DNA of 64,000 nucleotides, taken from assembly GCA_013180625.2 (NCBI GenBank), contig SNVD02013097.1, positions 631,501-695,500 of the forward strand. Reading direction: 5' to 3'. The notes under the pieces are model-generated. The model did not search any database. It worked only from the letters and a program-made list of their open reading frames with translations, and was not told where the DNA came from. A program made the position numbers and the translations under genes. The stretch is from Boswellia sacra. Lineage: Eukaryota > Streptophyta > Magnoliopsida > Sapindales > Burseraceae. This document shows, in pieces, positions 12,340-24,609 of the stretch. How positions within the stretch are numbered: the stretch's first letter is position 1; every line of letters starts with the position of its first letter.

Positions 12340-12815
12340 AATACTATATATATTTGCAGCAAAAAGTTTGATTATTCTGAGTTTTTGGGATCTAGGAAAA
12401 AGCTTCCATTAAAATTAACTGCACAAGGGATATTCATGGAAACCTTTTGTATTTTAATTTTATTCTCCACTGTAGTTAAACGTTAAAATGTCCATGATGT
12501 GTTATTTAATTTGTAATTTTGTCTTATAATGATAGTCAACAAGAAAGGAAAGGAAAGGAAAAAAATGAGGTTGAGGTCATATCATATATGTCCATGCAAT
12601 TAATCTACCTTTGCTTTTCTCCTTGCATTACTACAATTCGTCTTCTTAATTTTCTCCCGAGTGCTTATCTTGGCCTTTTGGCTTTATATAACTTCTTAAT
12701 TATACATGCACTATCCCTATTTCCTACCTCGGGTATCAGGTGATTTGGAATTTATTTTAATTATATCAACAAGGTAATGGTACTTCTCTTCATCTATGAT
12801 GCCGTTCTCTACCAT
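12340..12815 (+). other. decayed paralogue of the WAK gene 3' flank
   Basis: This stretch shares ordered blocks with 37,525-38,430 downstream of the WAK pseudogene: AAAAAGTTTGATTATT, GGAAAAAGCTTC, GATATT-CAT, GTCTCATCATAT/GTCATATCATAT, TTGCTTATCTTAACCTTTTG versus GTGCTTATCTTGGCCTTTTG, and a final CAACAAGGTAATGGTACTTCTCTTCAT. The 496-bp solo LTR at 37,748 is absent here, so this copy separated before that insertion or on another branch. It indicates that a third WAK-type unit once lay in this cluster; its coding part is not visible here. Confidence 0.6.
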
Positions 12816-13591
12816 TTTTTTCTTTTTATATTTGAACAAATCTCAGCCTTCCTCTCTGGAGAAGTCTGAGTAGCCATAACAAATTTTCATTTTCTTCCTC
12901 ATCCCCACATATACTTTTTCTACAATGACTTGTATAATCTCCACAGCAGCCTCCCAACTTTTTATAGATATATGTACATGGTTTATGAAGCCAGGGTGAA
13001 TAATTATTAGGCAAATTATCGCCAAAAGGTTTAGAATTAGAATGCATAAGATAATTGTTTGTTTGTCAATTTCCCGTAATTGGGATGAAACTGTTCGTTG
13101 AAAACGAAGCAATTAGTTGGGCTGCTTCAAAATGCCCACAGAATTGAGTATGGAATATTGAAAAACAAAAACATGCTTGAGACGTTAGACAATGGGCCAT
13201 TCATGCGCATAAAGAAGATTGTGTAGGTGAGAAAACTTCGAAGAGTGTTGTTATTTGAGCTGCTAAGCCCTTTATAACCTCTCTTTAAACTCCTTTTTAA
13301 TTAAAAATATATCAAGAGAATTTTTAAGATATAAATAACTAAAAAGGATATTATCTGTTTTAAGTATATCTATTGTCAAATATTCTAATATTATATCATT
13401 AAAACAAAATATTCCTTCAATCGTAAACCAATATTCTCTTCAAACACCTAATTTTAAATATCCAAAAGTGAGTTTTATGTATATATAGTGATTTTGAAAT
13501 GAGGAATGATTAATTCAAGCATTGACATTACAACCATGAGGAAGAAGTACATTCTCATTTGATTTTTATTTTTTTCTTTTGAAACAACATT

Positions 13592-13707
13592 TGTTTAGTC
13601 ATTACGAATTGAACATTTTCATCAGTCGCTATGAACTGAAAATTTTAGTTTGTTTAGTCGCTATGAACTGAACATTTTCAATTGCTTAGTTGCTACAAAT
13701 TGAGCAT
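13592..13707. repeat. minisatellite, ~29-bp unit, four degenerate copies
   Basis: Copies of GTTTAGTCGCTATGAACTGAACATTTTCA-like sequence start near 13593, 13622, 13652 and 13683. They lie inside the MULE-type element. The unit is shown in degenerate form only and no function is evident. Confidence 0.65.
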
Positions 13708-13860
13708 GACCTAGAGTGGGCGATGTTGCCACACTGAATACACTTGGGCTTGTTGAGATCGCAGAGGGCTTTGGATGACAAGTCTTAGTGCAATGTCGAG
13801 GCGGCAACGACAATGGTATCGGTGGGATTGTTTTCTTTCCTCCAAATCTTGAATTACATT
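13704..13860 (-). pseudogene. zinc-knuckle remnant inside the MULE-type element
   Basis: On the minus strand the frame ending at 13704 reads KPKCIQCGNIAHSRSC, a C-X2-C-X4-H-X3-C arrangement close to the CX2CX4HX4C knuckle often found at the C terminus of plant MULE transposases. Upstream sequence in neighbouring frames is Arg/Cys rich but broken. This may be the last trace of a transposase or a captured gene; the X3 spacing shows decay. Confidence 0.35.
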
Positions 13861-14483
13861 TAAATTGCATAAAAAAATAAAGCCAATCATCTTCATTTGA
13901 GTTGCATACTTTCTCCGATTATATGGATTTTAGGATGAAGAAGCTTGGACAAGAAGAGCCGCATGCAAATTGTCTTAGAGAAGAAGAGTCGTCTTGGAGA
14001 AGAAGAATAGAGATGCAAAGAGTGATAAATTGTTTTAGAAAAATTAAATTTTAAGGTATATAAAAAAGATAATTTTGGTATTATTTAAATATATTTGTAA
14101 TTTGTAATTTATAATTATTCTTTAATTAAAAAAAGGGCTTAAAGAGAGATTATGAGGGGCTCAAATAACAACACTCAACTTCAAAATGATAAAGTTTGGT
14201 TGGTATATATAGCTACTTGCCAAAATTGCAAGGATTTAAAATGTTGAATAAGAATACTCTTCCTAAATTTTATCACAAATTTTGTATTTCAAATAATATA
14301 TATTTAATTAATAATTGACAAGTAAATGGATTGATGATTTTGCGAAATCATTTGGAATGCATGATTTTAAGATAATATTTGATATGTGTATTATTATTCT
14401 AAAATATTTGGAGGATGGAGTTATTAATGGCTAAATCGTTTCTTAAAACGATGTGTCATTGATAATGAAGGGTATTTAATATT

Positions 14484-14797
14484 GGGAGAATTACACTAAC
14501 CTTTCCTATGGTTTATAGATTTAGTAAATCACCTAGTAAATATTTTTTATTTTTATTTTATTAAAACTTTTAGTTAAAATAAAAATTAATCTACTCATTT
14601 TCCTTGGTTAAAAGATCTTATAAGTGAAAATCTGCAAATGAATTGGATTAGAATTGAGTATTAACTTCATGGGCATAACAATCATTTTATTGAAATTAAA
14701 ATTCATAAATGAAAGGTGGTCAATGATGAAAATATGCAAAGGATTCTGTTTGCATAATATTATGACAAACCATAAGGGTAGCCAATGAAATTCTCCC
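14484..14797. mobile_element. MITE, 314 bp
   Basis: The left end GGGAGAATTACACTAACC and the right end GGTAGCCAATGAAATTCTCCC are imperfect inverted repeats over about 30 bases (also CCTATGGTTTA against AACCATAAGGG). Flanks TTTAATATT (14475-14483) and TTTAATATA (14798-14806) form an 8/9-bp target duplication, pointing to MULE or hAT origin. It has no coding capacity. Confidence 0.7.
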
Positions 14798-14851
14798 TTT
14801 AATATAGATAACTAAAAATAAAGAATATGATATCTTATGTTTTAAACATCT

Positions 14852-15787
14852 AGGGAAAATACTGTGAATAACCCTAAATTAATTAAGCCTAATATTACCC
14901 ACAATTTATATAATATTATCCATAACCTTATAATTAACAAATTTTGTTAAATTAGTTTCATGACACATTAAAAATATATATAATAACAATTATAACCTTT
15001 GACCACACTATTTTCATTACTTCAATAGTTGTAGAGCTAACTTGGCATTTAAATCAAATAGTTGTTAAATTTTCATCAATAACTCTATACTAAAAGACAA
15101 TAAATATAAAACTTTTAGATAAAATAAATTATAAAACTCTAAAAAAAAGATACATAATAAAATTCAAATTAAAAATAAAGATAAATATAAAAAAGATAAA
15201 TTAAAACAATGAAAATAAAAAAAATTGATTACAATGTAGTATTTTAATAAAGTATAGTATTTAATGTTGAAAATTGAAATAAAATAGATTAAACTAACTA
15301 AAATAGAACTGAAAACTATAAAATTTCTTATAATTAAAATAAAATAACTAAATATAAAAAAAATTAATAATAACCCCCTACAAATAGTTCCAAACCCTGA
15401 AAACAAAACCATTGTTAAATTAAGTTTTAAAATTAATCTAAGACACTAATGAACCTTGGTAAAACAACTAGATTCTTCCCTTATATATACCATGCAGCCA
15501 ATGAGCCCCAAAGAGCAACATGTTTGAAAGTTTTAGTTGCTAGTTGGTGGTTGATATATCTTGTTTATGTACCTTATTTTTATAACTTTTTCATTAAAAT
15601 TTTATAAGATTATTTTCTTTTGATAATTATTTTTTTTTTGTAATTTCTACTTAAGCAAATGACTAAGTTACTTTTTTACTCTTCAGGTGCCAATTTTAAC
15701 AAAAATTGGTCACAGTAGAGTTATGAATAATATTATACTAAATAGTACCATTAGATCTTAGTTTAGAGTTATTTTTAATATTTCCGC
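14852..15787. mobile_element. possible larger TIR element
   Basis: GGGAAAATACTGTGAATAACCCTAAATTAA near 14854 is roughly inverted by TTAGTTTAGAGTTATTTTTAATATTTCC ending near 15,785. No clear target duplication was found and the interior is simple AT-rich sequence, so this is tentative. Confidence 0.3.
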
Positions 15788-16969
15788 ATTAATCTACCTA
15801 GCTAAAATGATGTCGTTGTATTCCTATCCTTCTTGACTTTGTAAAGTATATGAAGTTTTTATGTAATCATTTTTAATGCAAGCTCATCAAGTTTACAATT
15901 ATAACAAAGCTAAAATTTGATATATAGTTCATAGGCCAACCAATGGAATGTAGAAATTAATGAAAGGGCGCAGGAGGAACAATAATAAAAGATAGTCAAA
16001 AGAATGAAAGCAACAAGAGTAATATTGCTACATCTACAACCAACATTTATTACAACTTGAATTGGTAAAATATTATTGAATGAATAAAAAATAGATTAAA
16101 TTATATGATATAGTAATTATCCATCTATTAATATTTTGCCAAATCAAATTGAAAAAAAAAGGAGATAGATTAGTTATAAATATAATATTATTCAAGCCAC
16201 AAAGTATAGCTTTGTCCCTAGTTATAGGATTATGATGAATTAACTCATGTCGAGAATTTAAGTGAAAAGCTTAAGTTATAACTGTCTTTATTCGAGGTCA
16301 AATGCCATAGTTAGATTGGCATCTATAAAATTAATTAAGTTAGGTCAATTACAATTACATGTAAAGGGTAATTTATGATGATATAGGTGTTATAACATAG
16401 AGTAAAATTCCATGTCGAAAACAATAGAATAATAAATTCATAATTTTTTTTTCATATTATTAGTAGTCTTGTATTAAAAAAAAATCTATAATACTGAAAT
16501 AATTAAGTTAGAAATAAGTAGTACATGATATAGACGAATTCGATCATTCAAGTCCATTTATCTACTCAACAGTTATAGATCATGGCATAAAGTTTAGAAA
16601 CATACATGGATATATACATATTATTGAAAGCAATGCTAGTTATTAAATTGCCTTTTGTTTTGTGCCTTTTCTAGGCCTAATATACAGTTTTGTGAGTGCA
16701 CAAGCTAACTTTCACTGTGTAGCTTACTTCTAATTCTACCTACCAATTGCCCTTTAAAAAAGTTTGATAAAAAGAGGCAAAGGAATTGTCATTATCGAAA
16801 GCGTTGCAATTTTCCTGAGCGCGGAAAAATTTGCTTTAAAGAATATAAAGACAGTTTTCGATATTATTAGACAATTGTTTTTGTTTTACTCTTTTGATTA
16901 AAATTATCACAAATAATGTAGGTAATGAGACAATTGTTCAAGCATTCAATTGTTTTTGTCGGTGGAATA
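15788..16969. other. AT-rich DNA; part resembles the WAK 3' flank
   Basis: No gene. The stretch 16,640-16,745 (TTGCCTTTTGTTTTG, CACAAGCTAACTTTCACTGTG, TACTTCTAATTCTA) parallels 38,735-38,805, which extends the evidence that 12.3-16.8 kb is an old duplicate of the WAK downstream region broken up by insertions. Confidence 0.4.
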
Positions 16970-17541
16970 TGTTAGGAATATTTATAATAAACTTAAATAA
17001 TATAATCAAACAACAAGATATTAAAGAAATAGTAAAATATGAATTAGATTAATATATTAAATAAATAGAATAAATAAAGAGATAGAGTAAGAAATAAGTG
17101 GCCTGAGCATTTGAGAGGTATGTCGAAGATATTGTCCTAAAGCTAAAGAGTCCTCCCCTCGTGCGGGTCATATCGGTACTCAAGGGCTCCAAGATACAAC
17201 CCAGTGCTCACAGCCTATCTTCTCGATGAGCATGATCACCGGAAGAAAGTAACCTGTCTTCATGTGTCGCGGTTGCTCAAAACATAGAAAACTCAGAAAA
17301 TCTCATATCTATGTTAGAACCTTTGAGACTCCTTTATATAGTAATCTCATAACTTAGGTAACTTACAAATTAATTCTTGTAACTCCCAAGCCATAAGTTC
17401 TTAATAAAAGTATGAACGTTACAAATAATAAGTGTCGTAACGTTCATGTTTTTATTATACTTGTAACATATGAAATTAATCTCAAAATAAATATTGTAAC
17501 TTATAATGTAAATGTTTGTTTTAAATATTTTATCTCCAACA
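16970..17541. mobile_element. solo LTR, 572 bp, TSD GAATA
   Basis: The segment starts TGTTAGGAATAT and ends ATCTCCAACA, so it has TG...CA ends with short inverted termini. It is flanked on both sides by GAATA (16965-16969 and 17542-17546), a perfect 5-bp target duplication. The middle has a GC-richer block (17,100-17,280) and a CTCCTTTATATAG sequence typical of an LTR promoter. No internal retroelement sequence remains, as expected after unequal recombination between LTRs. Confidence 0.85.
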
Positions 17542-19439
17542 GAATATACTTTCAAGTGAATCAAAAGTAACTTCTATAACCATGTGATATATGCATGTGG
17601 TGGGACTCTAGTGTTGAATCAATTATTGTGGCAGCATGATTTATCTTCTCATCAATGGACTCATATGCATTTATGTATTTATTTACCTTTTGTTTTTTTT
17701 TAATCAAAGAGGAATTAATCTTGATAAGATTTTAAACCGCATGATCCGTGGATTCTAGCTAGCAAAAGAGAGTTATATTACGTACTGAAATTTACATGAT
17801 TTAAAGATGAGGAGACATAAAAGAAAAATCATTAATAAAGGAGGACAGAAGAGGGAAGAGACAAGAAATTGTTGGTTAACTTTAAATATACTTATCACGT
17901 ACTCTAATTTCCACCGTTGATTTTTACTAATCTAAGGGTTGCAAGTTAGTATAAAAAGAGGTGTAAAGTTGAAGGGACCTTCTCTCTCTTCTTTCTTCTC
18001 TACCTTGCTGTTTAATGATTTTTCTTTTACATTCTCTTTTCTTTGAATCATGCGACTTTCAATGTATCTATTTATTTAATTTTTATTACCGAAAATATAT
18101 TGTTTCCAAAATCTTAATATATATATTTTTAACTTTAAAAATCAAATCCCTCTATTAATAAAACTCTTTAAAAAAAATTAATGTTTAAGACTATACAAAT
18201 ACAAGTTAAATATTATAAGACTTCATTTTCTAATTAAATTACTTAATATTAATAATAATATTATATTTATAAAATTTATATATAAAATTGATATAGTATC
18301 AATTAAATAAAAAGATTAATATAAATTATTAATATAATAAATATTAATAATATTAGATGATTAATATTATGTTAATTTTATATATAAATTTTATATTTAA
18401 ATTATATATAAATAACATTACTTATTAAACTGTTTTATATGTTACTAAAATCACTTTCGGTTATAGATTATTTTTTTGAAGTAATCATAAGTAGCAATAA
18501 AATTCATGTCACTTGATGTGACAACTTTAATTAAACTCTTGTCACATCTTTTAACTTTTGGTTCAAAGTCAATTTTTTTTTTTAATTTCTCTCACTTACT
18601 AAGGACTACACCCTTTTCCTCTCTCACGCGGTGAAACATTAGGTATCATCACAGGTAACATTCTTTTACCACTCACATATTACATAGTGTAAAAAAATAA
18701 TTCTAGAGGTCATAACTTTGATTTGTGTATTTAAAAAATAAAGCAATATTTAGAATCAGTTTCAGTGAATAATGATGATATTTTGAAGTTGATTTGGGGG
18801 GGCGGGGGTGGGTGTGGTGGGTGGTGTTGGTGTTTGAGTAAAAGGTAGAGAGTAGTGAGTTAAAGTAAAATAATTAAGTAAGATTAGAAGTCGTTGGATA
18901 TATCAAATGACTCAAGTTAGGCGTCCGTGCATCAGCATTAGAGAAGGATATTATATAGAGATTTGTTCATTTTATCTTATTAGTTATAGTATCTAGCTTT
19001 ACACAAGTCAAGACAATGCATAAGATATTCAAAAACATAATTTAAAATATACGTTAAAGTCATCAAATTAAAAATCTTGCTTACATTAATATTTAATTCA
19101 TACTATTATATACATTCACGAGAAATATAGTAAAAATGACTTAAGTATGTAGTTTTCCATTTATGAGCAAAGAAAAGACAAAGTGAAGTAGTAAACCAGC
19201 AAAGCGATTATGTACTGTAACAAAGAACATTTATTAGTTACTTATTATGTTTTCACTTAATAATTTTCTTTAACTGTTTGAAAAAACATGAAGATCAAAT
19301 AGCAATTATAATAATTATCTTTTGTAACATTACAAATTAAGCATAATGTGGTGAATATGATTGCTATAATTATTATTCTTTTTTTTTTAAGGTTAATTAA
19401 GTTCATTAAAATACGCTTTAATATAAAGGAAAGAGCAGA
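17542..19439. other. AT-rich intergenic DNA with a strong G-rich tract
   Basis: No gene is supported. It contains a very AT-rich stretch (about 18,060-18,440) and a G-run cluster at 18,796-18,831 with at least four runs of three or more G, able to form a G-quadruplex on the + strand. Confidence 0.5.
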
Positions 19440-19916
19440 TGATTAATAAGCACCCAAACATCATGGAGAACCACACCTCAAAAGTTAGTTATTAAGTGGG
19501 AGAGTCAGGCATTTAACATCATGGAGAACCACACCCCAAAAGTTAGTTGTTAAGTGGGAGAGTCAGACATTTAAATATCCCATCAAGCAGCCCATATTGT
19601 CCGATGTGAGACTTTAACATTCCATATTATCAAGGTCTCTATCAATTGTCCCTCCTCGAAAAGTCGACGTCTCGGCGGCTGCACTTGACAGCACTTCACT
19701 CGGCTCCGCACCGATTTTAACCCGCCGCCCGTAGCCCTCTCTGGTCCGCCAAGTACCGGCTCTGATACCAAATGATTCGCACCCAAGCACCATGGAGAAC
19801 CACACCCCAAAAGCTAGTTGTTAAGGTGGGAGTGCCAAGCACTTAAATACCCCATCAAGCAGCCTATACTACCCGATGTGGGACTTTGGTATCCCATACT
19901 ATCAAGGTCCCTATCA
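19440..19916 (-). mobile_element. TRIM-like miniature LTR retroelement (~477 bp), minus strand
   Basis: Two related terminal repeats flank a 113-base core: 19773-19916 (5' LTR, 144 bp) and 19440-19644 (3' LTR, 205 bp, enlarged by a 57-bp internal tandem duplication). On the minus strand each LTR begins TGATAG and ends near GGGTGC...ATCA. Two bases inside the 5' LTR lies TGGTATCAGAGCC, a methionine-tRNA primer site. A purine tract (GAGGAGGGACA) precedes the 3' LTR. The core has no coding capacity. This size and layout match TRIM elements. No matching target duplication was found. Confidence 0.75.
19758..19770 (-). promoter_or_regulatory. primer binding site (Met-tRNA type) of the TRIM
   Basis: GGCTCTGATACCA on the + strand is TGGTATCAGAGCC on the minus strand, complementary to the 3' end of plant methionine tRNA. 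It is placed two bases from the LTR end. Confidence 0.75.
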
Positions 19917-20010
19917 ATGATTTGGTGGGGACTTGGAGCTGAAAGTTGATTAGAGGAATTGGAACTAATGGAAATAAATTTCTGACACCCAGAAGAATTA
20001 TCTGGTAGCA

Positions 20011-20838
20011 ATGGGGTCACCTTTTAAGTTCATGTTGGTGATGCTTCTAATGACGGTAGCAACAGCAGCACCAACAACACGCCAACCCAGGCTTGGTTGC
20101 CCAGATCACTGTGGAAATGTTACAATCCCATATCCCTTCAGTACAGAAACTAGTTGTTACCTAAATGAACAATTCCTTATCACCTGTTACCACTCTTTTG
20201 GCGGTCCCATATCATTCTTAAGGAGGTCAAATGTTCGTGTTGATGAGATAACCATTGATGGTCAGCTGCATGTCTCGCATTATGTAGGACGAGACTACTT
20301 CAAGAACAGCACATCTGACAAAAATGAGCCACGGTTTTCTTTAGCTGATTTCACCATCTCTAATTCACCATCTAATATTTTCACAGTGATTAGCTGCAAT
20401 AGTGTGCTTCCATTAGCGGTTTCACAAAAAACCAAAGCTACTGCGTTGGGTGCATATGCTCTTGTGGAAGTTCCAAGGATCGATCTTGCCTTGGTATTGG
20501 ATGTTCCCAGACAGAGATTTCTGAAGGGCTAAGACGTATCAATATCCAACCAAATAACTATTACAACCACACAAATGCATGCATCTCCGCTTTTGTTGTT
20601 GAGAAAAGCATGTTCAAATTCAGATCAAGTTACCTTGTCAATTTACCAAACAAAAAGTTTCCTATGGTGGTCGACTGGGCAATAACTGAGCATAACAACT
20701 GCATAGAAGTAAGAAGCAGCCCAGATTATGCCCGTAAAGATAATGCCGTATGTCATGAACCGTACAACGGGTCCAGCCCCGGGTACATTTGCAAGTGCAA
20801 GTCGGGTTACGATAGGAACCCATACCTCTTTAATAGTT
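20011..20838 (+). pseudogene. WAK-like receptor kinase, exon 1 (GUB_WAK galacturonan-binding domain), frameshifted
   Basis: Extracellular part of a wall-associated kinase, which in intact form binds pectin and signals through a Ser/Thr kinase. ATG at 20011 is followed by a signal peptide (LVMLLMTVATAAP) and the GUB_WAK hallmark GCPDHCGNVTIPYPF. The frame stops at 20532. About 50 bases earlier another frame takes over (GIGCSQTEISEGLRRINIQ) and continues through a cysteine-rich EGF-like region (CKCKSGYDRNPYLFNSC) to a GT donor at 20839. A ~25-residue block normally between these parts is missing or garbled. Exon 2 is 5 kb away beyond a Copia insertion. The TRIM lies 95 bases upstream, in the presumed promoter. 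Confidence 0.85.
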
Positions 20839-20952
20839 GTAAATGTACTTCCATTAACATGTTTAAGTTGCACAATGTTCAAACTGCTCTAAGATGTTAC
20901 TTTTCCCTTACATTTAGAAAAAAAAAATCCTCTGTTCTTATATACTTGAGAT

Positions 20953-21404
20953 TGTTGATTTAGATGAGGCACGATAAACAAAACAAAATAAAATACTCAA
21001 CATTCAAAAGTTGAATAAACACAATTTGAACTTCTCTTAATATTGATTAGAGTAAGAGAGGTAAACATAAAATAAAAAACTCTGCTGTGAAGAAATTCTT
21101 ACTTGAATTATTGAAATGGAAATAAGCCTTTATATAGGCATACAAAGACTAACATGACTCTTAAACATTAGTGCCATCAAGACACTAACTCAACCCATGA
21201 CCACCACTACTCATGTCTTCCTAAATATTAGTACCACAAAGCACTACCTTAACCTATGACCACCATCACTCATGTCACTCCTAAAAACACTCCACTAAAT
21301 GCTACAATTTAGGACTCAATAAATAACATGGACTAACCACTAGTTACATAAAAATAGGAACAAATAACATAAAAATATTGACATGTTTTGCATTAACTTT
21401 AACA
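20953..21404 (-). repeat. 3' LTR of the intron-1 Copia element (452 bp)
   Basis: It pairs with 25405-25844 over its whole length. It contains a CTTTATATAGG promoter-like box on the + strand side and ends in TG...CA. Confidence 0.9.
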
Positions 21405-21411
21405 CCCCCCC

Positions 21412-24400
21412 TTAATGCAGAATGTCTATAATGCCTAATAAATCTCTAAAACATTGAAATTTCTCCGTAGATAAAGGCTTTGTAAACACATCAGCCAATT
21501 GATCATCAGTACTGAAGTATGACACCTTAATGCTTCCTTTCTTCACTAATTCTCTGATGAAGTGATGTTGCATCTCAACGTGTCTTGTACGACTGTGAAA
21601 AACTGAATTTTTCATCATTGCAATTGTGGATTGATTATCGCAAAAGATAATTGTTGGCTCATTTTGAGGCTGCATCATGTCTTCTAAAATTCTCCTAAGC
21701 CAAATTGCTTGAAACGCTACTGAAATAGCTGCCATATACTCTTCTTCAAAAGATGAGAGTGCTGTAGATGATTGCTTTTTAGAACTTCAGGCAATAACAC
21801 ATGAACCGAGATTAAAAACATTGCCTGTGGTGCTTCTACGATCATCAATTGAACTTGCCCAATCACTATCAGAGAGCCCACATAACTTGAAGTTAGGTAC
21901 ATTAGCGTACTGAATACCACAGAAGATAGTCTCTTTTAAATATCTCAGAATCCTCTTCGCTGCCCCATAATGAATTTTGCTTGGACTCTGCATAAACCTT
22001 GACAAAAGACATGTAGCTTGCATAATATTATGCTGACTATTTGTCAGAAACAATAAACTCCCAATTAAACTCCGATAAGTATGACCATCAATTTTTTCTT
22101 CCCCATCATTCAAATTGAATTTTTTACTGGAGTTCATAGGAGTCTTTACTGGTTGCAATCTTTCAATTTAAATTTCTCAAGAAGATTATTTATATATTTT
22201 TATTGAGAAAGAAAAATTCTAGCATCACATTGTTTCACCTCAAGTCAAAGAAAATAATTCATCAAGCCAAGATCAGTCACCTCAAATTCATTAACCATAA
22301 TAGACTTGAATTCATCCATCAAAGCAACACTATTACCGGTATAATTAAGATCATCAATATCGAGAGAAACAATAAGTACCTTAGTTGTGCCTCATTGTTT
22401 TGAAATACAAGGTGGGCTCATTTTCACTTCTCTTGTACCCATTTTGCTTGAAATGACCATTGATTCGATCATACCAAGCCCTTGGGGCTTGTTTCAAGCC
22501 ATAAAGTGCCTTTTTAACTAATAAACTCTACTTTCTTCACCAGGAATTTCATAACCTTGGGGATGTTGTACATAAACCTCCTCATCCAAAAAACCATTCA
22601 GAATTGCAGACTTGACATTAAACTGAAAGACACTCCATTTCATGTGAGCTGCTATAGCTAAAACAGTTCTAATAGTGTCAAATCTAGCTATCGGTGCGAA
22701 AGCTTCATCGAAATCAATACCTTCATGCTGCATATAGCCTTTGGCAACTAGCCTTGCTTTGAATTTTTGAATTAAACCATCTGATCTATATTTTGTCTTA
22801 TAGATCAATTTCAGCCCCACACTTCCTTGTCATCAGGTAAGTCTACAAACTCCCATGTTTTATTTTTCTCCAATGCCTTGATTTCTTCATCCAATGCTAC
22901 ACACCATTCTTTATGTTTCACAGCTTCTTGAAAAATTCTGGGCTCAATAACTTGAGTGAACTGACATATTTCATATTGCTCATATATTTCTTCTAAAGCC
23001 TTCATCTTTATTGGAGGTGTTTTTGGAGATGAGAAACCTGGTGAAGTGAGTGGGTTGCCTCTTGGTGTAGATGAATTTGAGCCTTCTCTAGTCTGAATAT
23101 CATGCTCCACCTCACTCTAAAAAATTACACCTGGAGATTGTTGTAATTCTTCCCAATTCCAAGCATTTCTCTCATCCAACACCATCATGACTAATAATTA
23201 GTTGTTTTGTGAGAGGATTCAAAAGTCTATATCCTTTTTTCCCATTAATATATCCCACAAATATGCATTTCATGCTATTGTCATCAAGTTTATATCGCTT
23301 TTAAGAAAATATATAAACATACGCAATACAATTAAAAACCTTAAAATGGGCTACTTTCGGCTTCCAACTGTTCCAAACTTCAAAAGGAGTTTGGTTTCGT
23401 AATGCAGATGTGGGACTTCTATTGAGGATATAGGCTATAGTGTGGACAGCCTCTGCCCAAAATTTCTTTGGGAGATCTTTTGCTTTGAGCATGCTTTTAG
23501 CCATCTCTACAAGACTTCTGTTTTTCCTCTCTACTACTCCATTTTGTTGGGCCGTATAGCTAGCTATAATTTGCCTTCCAATGCCAAATTCTTGACAAAA
23601 TCTGTCAAACTCATTGGAAACGCACTCATCACCACGATTAGTTCTCAAAATCTTCAAGGAGAATCCGCTTTGCTTTTCAACATGATTCTTGAACTTCTTG
23701 AAAATAGGCAAAGCTTCTGATTTTTCTTTAGCAAAATACACCTATGTCATTCTGTTAAAATCATCAACAAAAACAACAAAATATAAGTTGTTATTAAAGG
23801 AAGAAACTCGCATGGGCCCGCAAAGGTCTGCATGGACTAGCTCAATAGGCTTAGTAGCTCTTCTTGCTGTTCCTTTTGGAAAGGAATTTTTATGCTGCTT
23901 TCCAAACACAGAACTTTCACATTTGTCAAAAACATGCTCAATTTTGCTAGGTAAACCCACTACTAAATTTTGTCTTAACAAAATTTCCAAGCTTCCAAAA
24001 TTCAAATGCCCATATCTAAGATGCCACAACCAACTCTCCTTTAATAATGAAGTCTTGCAAGCAAGTGTGTCACTATCAAGGGTAAGAGGAAAAATTTTGT
24101 TCTTGGCCATAGTAACTTTCAACAACAAATTATTTTTAGCTTTGTCACTAATCACAAAACATGTCAAATCTTTAAAAACAAGTGAGAAACCTTTTAACAA
24201 GAATTGCCCCACACTTAAAAATTTGTATCTAACTCAGGAACAAGTAAAACATTTTTATTTTACCTGATTTTGCCTTCAGAATAACTCTACCATGAACTTC
24301 TCTAATTGTTCCATCACCCATCTTAACTTGAATATTTTCTTACCTATCCAAGCCAATAAAGGGCTCTAAATTTGCAGACATATAGTTGCTGCAAGCACTA

Positions 24401-24440
24401 TCAATATACCAAATATCATGAGACAATTCATTAGAAGAAT
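21412..24440 (-). pseudogene. Copia pol (PR-INT-RT-RNase H) of the intron-1 element, broken
   Basis: In minus-strand order: protease site WYIDSACSNYM (~24,400); GAG_pre-integrase with WHLRYGHLNFGSL but a damaged CxxC (CESSVFG); integrase core (VDDFNRMT, then TNRGDECVSNEFDRFC and AQQNGVVERKNRSL, 24,212-23,301); RT (FDEAFAPIARFDTIRT, FNVKSAILNGFLDEEVYV, 22,820-22,518, continuing to 21,787); and RNase H (FCDNQSTIAMMKN, TRHVEMQHHFIRE, TDDQLADVFTKPL). It ends with a stop that overlaps the polypurine tract at 21,412. At least six frame breaks separate these blocks. Confidence 0.85.
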
Positions 24441-24609
24441 AGCAAGCAAAAAATAAACTCATATTCTTCCTTTTCTTTCTTTTCTTCAGCAAATTTTGCT
24501 TGCTGTTGTTTAAGCCTACAATATCGTTATATATGCCCATATCTTTGGCAATAATAGCATTGAGACTTTCGATTACTACTCTCACCTTTGCTACCATTCT
24601 TATTTTGTT

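Larger units (their letters stand above)
13243..14176 (-). mobile_element. MULE-type non-autonomous element (~934 bp) with long TIRs
   Basis: The left end GAGTGTTGTTATTTGAGC (13243-13260) is exactly inverted at 14159-14176 as GCTCAAATAACAACACTC. Pairing continues imperfectly for about 65 bases (GCCCTTT..ACCTCTCTTTAAA against TTTAAAGAGAGATTATGAGGGGC-like sequence). Flanks are AACTTCGAA (13234-13242) and AACTTCAAA (14177-14185), a 9-bp target duplication with one mismatch, as expected for Mutator-like elements. The interior holds a ~29-bp minisatellite and a possible minus-strand zinc-knuckle remnant. Confidence 0.8.
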
